Source: an uncultured Flavobacteriales bacterium
GTDB taxonomy: Bacteria > Bacteroidota > Bacteroidia > Flavobacteriales > BACL11
Assembly: GCA_913052655.1 (NCBI GenBank)
Contig: CAJXFN010000010.1
Location: forward strand, 1 to 17,518
DNA length: 17,518 bases
Direction of reading: 5' to 3'
The notes beneath the pieces are model-generated. The model was not told the origin of the DNA. It made no database searches and was given only the letters and a program-made list of their open reading frames with translations. Positions 12,288 through 17,518 of the stretch are shown in pieces (position 1 is the first letter of the stretch; every line of letters starts with the position of its first letter). The position numbers and the translations under genes are program-made.

Positions 12288-15200
12288 TTATATTTTTTTA
12301 ATTTCTACATTTATCGAGATATCATCTATAAGCTCGACATACGTCTTTTCGTTTTGAATTTCACTAACAAATTTTAAATCACTTGTTAATGTTTCACCAC
12401 AAATATAGGATAAATTATTTGTAATAACATTTTCTATGACTTCATTTTTTTCAACAGATATTTCAATTTTATCTGTAACTTCAAAACCTTTTTCTTTTCT
12501 AATGTTCTGAATTCTATTTACCAATTCTCTAGCTAATCCTTCTTGTTTTAATTTATCTGTAATAGTAACATCTAAGGCAACAGTAAGTCCATCCTGACTT
12601 ATAACTTGCCATCCAGGAATATCAGCAGAAGAAATTTCCACATCAGAAAGATCAATTATAATATCTGAACTAATCTTGTATTCACCTTCTGTTTCAATTT
12701 GTTTAATATCTTTTGAATTAAACTGATTTATGATAGAAGTTACAAGCTTCATATCTTTACCAAATTTTGGTCCTAATGTTTTAAAATTAGGTTTTATTTT
12801 TTTGGTAAGAATATCTGAATCTATAGAAACAAACTCAATTTCTTTAATATTTAGTTCAGAAAGAAGGATGTCCCGAACTGAATTAATCTGTGATTTCATT
12901 TGTTCTCCTTTAACCGGAATCATTATTTTTTGTAAAGGTTGACGAACACGAACTCTTTCCTTTTTTCTTAGAGATAGAACCATAGTTGTAATTTTTTGAG
13001 CAATATCCATTTTTTGTTCTAAATCCGCATCTATTCTAGATACATCTGATTTTGGAAAATCTGAAAGATGAACACAATTAGCTGAGTTTTTTTCAGAAAC
13101 AGAATTTAAATCTTTAAAAAGCTGATCCATATAAAAAGGAGCTATTGGTGCTGAAATAATTGCAATCTTCTCTAAACAATCATATAAAGTTTGGTAAGCT
13201 GATATCTTATCTTTATTGTATTCACCCTTCCAAAATCTTCTTCTACTTAACCTAATATGCCAATTTGATAGTTTATTAATAACAAAATCCTGAACTAATC
13301 TTGCCACTTTTGTCGGCTCATAATCTTCATAATTATTTTCAACCTCTATTATTAGACTATTAAGTTCTGAAATAATCCATCTATCTATCTCTGTTCTTTC
13401 ATTTATATCAATTTCTTTTTCAGAGTAAGTGAATCTATCAATATTTGCGTACAATGCAAAAAATGAATAAGTGTTATAAAGGGTTCCGAAAAACTTTCTC
13501 TTTATTTCTTCAATACCGTTAACATCAAATTTAAGGTTATCCCAAGGTTGCGCATTCGATATCATATACCATCTACAAGCGTCTGCCCCATAAGTATCTA
13601 AGGTTTTAAAAGGATCTACAGCATTACCTAATCTCTTGGACATCTTGTTTCCATTTTTATCAAGAACCAATCCATTTGAAATTACATTCTTATAAGCTAC
13701 ACTATTAAATAACATTGTAGAAATAGCATGTAAAGTAAAAAACCATCCTCTTGTCTGATCTACTCCTTCTGCGATAAAATCAGCCGGAAAATTATTCTCA
13801 AAAATGTCTGTATTTTCAAAAGGATAATGTAATTGAGCATAGGGCATGGATCCAGAATCAAACCATACATCAATTAGATCTAATTCTCTTTTCATTGCTT
13901 TTCCCTTAGCAGAAACTAAAATAATATCATCAACATAAGGTCTGTGTAAATCAAAGTTATTATAATTTTCTTTCGAGAAATTTCCAACTTCAAAATTTTC
14001 TAAGGGATTAGAATTCATAAATCCTTTTTGTATAGATTTATTTACCTCTTCTTTTAGCATCTGTACTGAAGAAATACAAATCTCTTCTTCTCCATCATCT
14101 GTACGCCAAATAGGAATTGGAATACCCCAAAAACGTGAACGAGAAAGATTCCAATCTACTAAGTTTTCCAACCAATTACCAAATCTTCCTTCACCCGTAG
14201 ATTTTGGTTTCCAGTTTATAGTGTTATTCAGTTCCATCATTCTTTGCTTGTAATCGGTAGTTTTTACAAACCAACTATCCATTGGATAATATAGAATAGG
14301 TTTATCCGTACGCCAACAGTGAGGATAAGAATGCTCATACTTTTCAGATTTAAACAATCTGTTATTATCCTTTAAATTTATTACAATTTGTACATCAGCA
14401 GGATACTTTGGCTTTTCGTCTGAATCAGCATAGAACTCTTCTTTTACATACTGACCCGATAATTCTGCCATCTCTTTTGTAAATCTACCCTGCCCATCAA
14501 CTAATGTTAAAGAACCAATTCCGTTTTGCCTAGCAACCAGATTATCATCAGCACCAAAAGAAGGAGCAATATGAACAATTCCTGTACCATCTTCTGTTGT
14601 TACAAAATCTGCAAGTATCACCCTGAATGCATCTCCATCTGTGGGTTGTGCATAATTTAACAATTGATAATAATTTATACCGGATAACTGTTCTCCTTTA
14701 TACTCTTCTATAATTTGGTAAGGAAGTTGTTTGTCTCCTTGTTTATAATCCGACAATAAAATTCCTTCTGTAAAGTATTTGTGTAATAACTCTTTAGCTA
14801 TAATAATAGTAATTGGCTCAAAATTATATGAATTATAAGTATTAACTTTTACATATGTTATCTTTTTACCAACTGCAAGTGCAGTATTAGATGGTAGGGT
14901 CCAAGGTGTAGTTGTCCATGCGACAAATGATATTTCTTTCTCTCCAGCAAATACAAAAGAAGATTTTTCGTCCTTTACAATTTTAAACATTGCCACGGCA
15001 GAAGTATCTTTGACATTGCGATAACATCCAGGTTGATTAAGTTCGTGTGTACTTAATCCTGTACCTGCCTTTGGAGAATATGGCTGTATAGTAAATCCTT
15101 TGTAAAGCAATCCTTTTTTATGAAGTTCAGAAAGCAACCACCAGACGCTTTCTATGTACTTATTATCGTAGGTAACATAAGGGTTATCCATATCTACCCA

Positions 15201-15623
15201 ATATCCCATTTCTTTAGTTAGTTTTTCCCACTCCTCCTTATATTTCATTACATCCTTTCTACAAGCTTTATTGTAATCTTCTATCGATATAGTAGTACCA
15301 ATATCTTCTTTAGTAATATTTAAAGATTTTTCTACACCAAGTTCTACAGGTAGTCCATGTGTATCCCAACCCGCCTTTCTGTTTACATGAAAACCTTTTA
15401 AAGTCTTATATCTGCAAAATAAATCTTTTAGAGTACGAGCAATTACATGATGAATACCTGGCATACCATTCGCTGAAGGAGGACCTTCATAAAATGTGAA
15501 GTTAGGCTTTCCTTTCCCTTCTTCTATACAGTTATTAAATATATTATTTTCATTCCATTCTTTCAGAATATTCTTATGAATTTCTGAGAGATTTAAATCT
15601 TTGTATTCCTTATAATTAATCAT
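12288..15623 (-). CDS. ileS: Isoleucyl-tRNA synthetase
   Basis: Class I synthetase charging tRNA-Ile; 1111 residues, full length. FYEGPPSANGMPGIHHVIAR (44-63) contains the HIGH-equivalent motif (GIHH, 56-59). GWDTHGLPVE is at 85-94. The CP1 editing domain spans about 185-440, with the Thr-rich TTTPWTLPSNTALAV (237-251) and GTGIVHIAPSFGADD (346-360, ending in the conserved Asp). VDQTRGWFFTLHA (621-633) and KMSKRLGNAVDP (660-671) complete the active site. The anticodon-binding helical domain follows (WHIRLSRRRFW). The sequence resembles the eukaryote-like (IleRS2) type usual in Bacteroidota, which is often less sensitive to mupirocin; that is a family statement, not tested here. The ATG at 15621-15623 lies 25 bp from a perfect TAnnTTTG element. 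It is the first gene of the ileS-dksA-lspA operon. Confidence 0.97.
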   Translation of the reverse strand: MINYKEYKDLNLSEIHKNILKEWNENNIFNNCIEEGKGKPNFTFYEGPPSANGMPGIHHVIARTLKDLFCRYKTLKGFHVNRKAGWDTHGLPVELGVEKSLNITKEDIGTTISIEDYNKACRKDVMKYKEEWEKLTKEMGYWVDMDNPYVTYDNKYIESVWWLLSELHKKGLLYKGFTIQPYSPKAGTGLSTHELNQPGCYRNVKDTSAVAMFKIVKDEKSSFVFAGEKEISFVAWTTTPWTLPSNTALAVGKKITYVKVNTYNSYNFEPITIIIAKELLHKYFTEGILLSDYKQGDKQLPYQIIEEYKGEQLSGINYYQLLNYAQPTDGDAFRVILADFVTTEDGTGIVHIAPSFGADDNLVARQNGIGSLTLVDGQGRFTKEMAELSGQYVKEEFYADSDEKPKYPADVQIVINLKDNNRLFKSEKYEHSYPHCWRTDKPILYYPMDSWFVKTTDYKQRMMELNNTINWKPKSTGEGRFGNWLENLVDWNLSRSRFWGIPIPIWRTDDGEEEICISSVQMLKEEVNKSIQKGFMNSNPLENFEVGNFSKENYNNFDLHRPYVDDIILVSAKGKAMKRELDLIDVWFDSGSMPYAQLHYPFENTDIFENNFPADFIAEGVDQTRGWFFTLHAISTMLFNSVAYKNVISNGLVLDKNGNKMSKRLGNAVDPFKTLDTYGADACRWYMISNAQPWDNLKFDVNGIEEIKRKFFGTLYNTYSFFALYANIDRFTYSEKEIDINERTEIDRWIISELNSLIIEVENNYEDYEPTKVARLVQDFVINKLSNWHIRLSRRRFWKGEYNKDKISAYQTLYDCLEKIAIISAPIAPFYMDQLFKDLNSVSEKNSANCVHLSDFPKSDVSRIDADLEQKMDIAQKITTMVLSLRKKERVRVRQPLQKIMIPVKGEQMKSQINSVRDILLSELNIKEIEFVSIDSDILTKKIKPNFKTLGPKFGKDMKLVTSIINQFNSKDIKQIETEGEYKISSDIIIDLSDVEISSADIPGWQVISQDGLTVALDVTITDKLKQEGLARELVNRIQNIRKEKGFEVTDKIEISVEKNEVIENVITNNLSYICGETLTSDLKFVSEIQNEKTYVELIDDISINVEIKKI

Positions 15624-15648
15624 CTAAACATTAAAAAATATTAGCATG

Positions 15649-15656
15649 CAAATATA
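15649..15656 (-). promoter_or_regulatory. Bacteroidota-type -7 element for the ileS operon
   Basis: The minus strand reads TATATTTG, an exact TAnnTTTG match, 25 bp before the ileS ATG, predicting a leader of about 19 nt. That is too short for a T-box or other tRNA-sensing leader, and none is seen. No clear -33 TTG is present. The remaining 15657-15752 spacer to purL holds only a weak A+T stem-loop. Confidence 0.5.
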
Positions 15657-15752
15657 GTTTTTTGATTTAGAGTAGAAAAAGAAAAGCTTTATTTGTTATA
15701 AGTATTTAAATCCCAAAAGAAGGAAAGAATTCACTATATTCTATAGTATTTT

Positions 15753-17518
15753 TTAAGCTAGTTTTTTTGCTAATGAATCTTGGTATATTGATTTATATTC
15801 TGATATCTCACCAAAAGACTTGTCGTCAATTCTAATCTCTCCTTTACTTACATGTCCAAGTAACGAAAATGGAAGACATGAATTCTTTAGTAAATCCAAA
15901 AATCTATCCTCTTTTACTTCTCTTACTGAGACAATTACTCTAGATGGAGATTCTCCAAATAAAAAGGCATCCTCTCTAATTTCAGAGCTAGTAGTAATAT
16001 CAAAACCTAGGTCATTAACCATAGAACTTTCTAACAAAGTAATAAAAGCACCCCCATCTGCTACATCATGAGCCGACTCAACAACTCCAGCTCTAATAAG
16101 TTTTGTTAAAGTATTTTGCAATTCCGCTTCCATGTCCAAATCAAAATTAGGAGTAGAAGACTCCTTTATACGATGATAAGAAACTAAATATTCAGAAGAA
16201 GAAATATTATTAGCGCAAGTTCCCAACATATATATTAAATCTGACTTCCCTTTAAAAGCTAGAGATGTAATATGTGATTTATCTTCTATTACGCCTAACA
16301 TTCCAATTGTTGGAGTTGGAAAAACTGGAGTTTCCCCTTCATTGGTTACCATCTGATTATAAAAACTTACATTTCCTCCAGTAACAGGTGTATTAAACTT
16401 CTCACAAGATTTTTTCATTCCTTTAATTGCTCCAACAAATTGCCAGTATACTTCAGGATTGTAAGGGTTTCCAAAGTTTAAACAATTAGTAATTGCAGAA
16501 GGGACTCCTCCAGAACAAACAATATTTCTAGCAGCTTCCGCAACCGCCATTGCACAACCTTCTTCTGGATCAGCATTTACCATTCTAGAATTACAATCAA
16601 CTGTCATGGCGAGTGCTTTATTAGTTCCTTTTAAATTTACAATACCAGCATCTGAAGGGGTGTTTGTACTCATATTAACAGTCCCTACCATAGAATCATA
16701 TTGCTCATACACCCATCTTTTTGACGCTATGTTCTCGTGTCCTGTAAGGTATTTTGCAACCTCTACCAAATCTTTAGGTTGTACTACATCATCTATGTTA
16801 AACTTTTTCCATTCTTGGAAATATGCTGGTTCTGACCATTCTCTGTGATATACAGGAGCGCCACCACCTAACACTAAATCAGCACATGGAACATCTGCAA
16901 CAAGTTCTCCATGCATAAAATACCTTACTCTATCACCTTTAGTTACAACACCAATTTCTTCGCAAGACAAATCCCATTTATCAAAAATAGAATTTACAAT
17001 ATCTTCCTTACCTTTTTCTACTACTACTAACATTCTTTCTTGAGATTCTGAAAGTAAAATCTCCCAATCTTTCATATCTGCTTGACGAGTAGGTACTTTA
17101 TCAAGCCATAAATCCATACCATGTTTTCCAGCAGCTGACATTTCGTTGGAGGAACAAGTAATACCCGCAGCTCCCATATCTTGCATTCCAACAACAGCAT
17201 CTGTTTTGGCAAGTTCTAACGTAGCCTCTAACAATAATTTCTCTTGAAATGGATCTCCAACTTGTACTGCAGGTAAATCTTCCGCTGACTCTTCAGTGAT
17301 ATCTTTAGATGCAAAAGAAGCACCATGAATACCATCTTTTCCTGTTCTGGAACCTACTATAAATACTGGATTTCCAACTCCTGTAGAAGTAGCTGAAATC
17401 ATGTTTCCTGTTTTCATAATTCCAGCCGAAAATGCATTTACTAAAGGATTAGTATTATAACAGTCATCAAAAAAAACTTCACCACCAACAATTGGAATAC
17501 CAAAAGCATTTCCATAAT
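15753..17518 (-). CDS. purL: Phosphoribosylformylglycinamidine synthase subunit PurL, N-terminus outside window
   Basis: Catalyses the ATP-dependent conversion of FGAR to FGAM, step four of purine synthesis, using ammonia. The frame runs open to the window end and encodes YGNAFGIPIVGGEVFFD upstream of the Met at 17417, so that Met is internal. About 588 residues are visible of a usual 720-750. Conserved parts include GSRTGKDGIHGASFAS, MQDMGAAGITCSSNEMSA, LGGGAPVYHREW, the second AIRS half with NCLNFGNPYNPEVYWQF and TPVTGGNVSFYNQ, and a final AIRS-C domain with SAHDVADGGAF and GESPSRVIV. The protein ends at SIYQDSLAKKLA with no glutamine amidotransferase domain, so this is the small PurL type that needs separate PurQ and PurS. 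The stop is TAA at 15753-15755. A convincing terminator is not visible downstream. Confidence 0.97.
   Translation of the reverse strand, partial: YGNAFGIPIVGGEVFFDDCYNTNPLVNAFSAGIMKTGNMISATSTGVGNPVFIVGSRTGKDGIHGASFASKDITEESAEDLPAVQVGDPFQEKLLLEATLELAKTDAVVGMQDMGAAGITCSSNEMSAAGKHGMDLWLDKVPTRQADMKDWEILLSESQERMLVVVEKGKEDIVNSIFDKWDLSCEEIGVVTKGDRVRYFMHGELVADVPCADLVLGGGAPVYHREWSEPAYFQEWKKFNIDDVVQPKDLVEVAKYLTGHENIASKRWVYEQYDSMVGTVNMSTNTPSDAGIVNLKGTNKALAMTVDCNSRMVNADPEEGCAMAVAEAARNIVCSGGVPSAITNCLNFGNPYNPEVYWQFVGAIKGMKKSCEKFNTPVTGGNVSFYNQMVTNEGETPVFPTPTIGMLGVIEDKSHITSLAFKGKSDLIYMLGTCANNISSSEYLVSYHRIKESSTPNFDLDMEAELQNTLTKLIRAGVVESAHDVADGGAFITLLESSMVNDLGFDITTSSEIREDAFLFGESPSRVIVSVREVKEDRFLDLLKNSCLPFSLLGHVSKGEIRIDDKSFGEISEYKSIYQDSLAKKLA

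Noticed and set aside
12730..12942. Open frame on the plus strand inside ileS
   Set aside because: Antisense shadow of a conserved synthetase.
15733..15752. Stem-loop ACTATA-TTC-TATAGT followed by T's on the plus strand, considered as a purL terminator
   Set aside because: The stem is only six bp and almost all A-T, and in the purL direction no U run follows it. The plus-strand direction has no gene to terminate.
15624..15752. T-box or other tRNA-sensing leader before ileS
   Set aside because: The promoter-like element leaves a leader of only about 19 nt and no T-box sequence or antiterminator is seen.
15820..16071. Open frames on the plus strand inside purL (also 16606-16848)
   Set aside because: Antisense shadows of a conserved enzyme; no independent support.

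Overview
This window reads as a chromosomal segment of a member of the Bacteroidota, most likely Flavobacteriia. Four things point there. The DNA is strongly A+T-rich by eye. The tmRNA encodes the tag GENNYALAA. A very large secreted protein ends in a type IX secretion (T9SS) sorting tail. Several genes and the tmRNA are preceded by the Bacteroidota -7 promoter element TAnnTTTG. The ileS-dksA-lspA gene order also fits. No transposase, integrase, phage gene, tRNA gene or CRISPR array was found.

Layout, left to right. (1) 1-644: nearly complete ribulose-phosphate 3-epimerase (rpe, + strand), cut by the window edge and overlapping by 4 bp the end of a convergent saccharopine/alanine dehydrogenase-family oxidoreductase (641-1840, -). 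(2) 1841-2341: an 86-bp divergent promoter region, then the tmRNA gene ssrA (1927-2295, +) and a stem-loop with runs of A and T on its two sides, which can terminate transcription from both directions. (3) 2349-10381 (-): uvrC followed by three genes for exported proteins: a 1637-residue T9SS cargo with Asp-box propeller, PKD, CUB and Cys-repeat domains, a coiled-coil protein, and a MORN-variant (YwqK-like) protein. The spacing (14, 76 and 38 bp) allows one transcription unit ending at the shared terminator. (4) 10378-10585: a 204-bp gap between uvrC and the next gene, holding two closely packed opposing promoter-like elements and a doubtful 53-codon frame that overlaps the uvrC start as ATGA. 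(5) 10586-11362 (+): an isolated sulfotransferase-like gene. (6) 11365-15623 (-): a tight ileS-dksA-lspA operon with 3- and 5-bp spacers. (7) 15624-15752: a 129-bp spacer holding the ileS promoter. (8) 15753 to the window end (-): the C-terminal part of purL, the small FGAM synthetase type without a glutaminase domain.

How they work together. Most of the window is housekeeping: pentose phosphate metabolism, trans-translation, nucleotide excision repair, isoleucyl-tRNA charging, lipoprotein maturation and purine synthesis. The accessory content is the set of three exported proteins downstream of uvrC and the lone sulfotransferase. I did not find a convincing new defence, toxin or mobile system. 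The best leads are the composite T9SS protein and its two small secreted neighbours, the bidirectional terminator beside ssrA, the DksA-like protein that has lost most of its zinc ligands, and the region upstream of uvrC.
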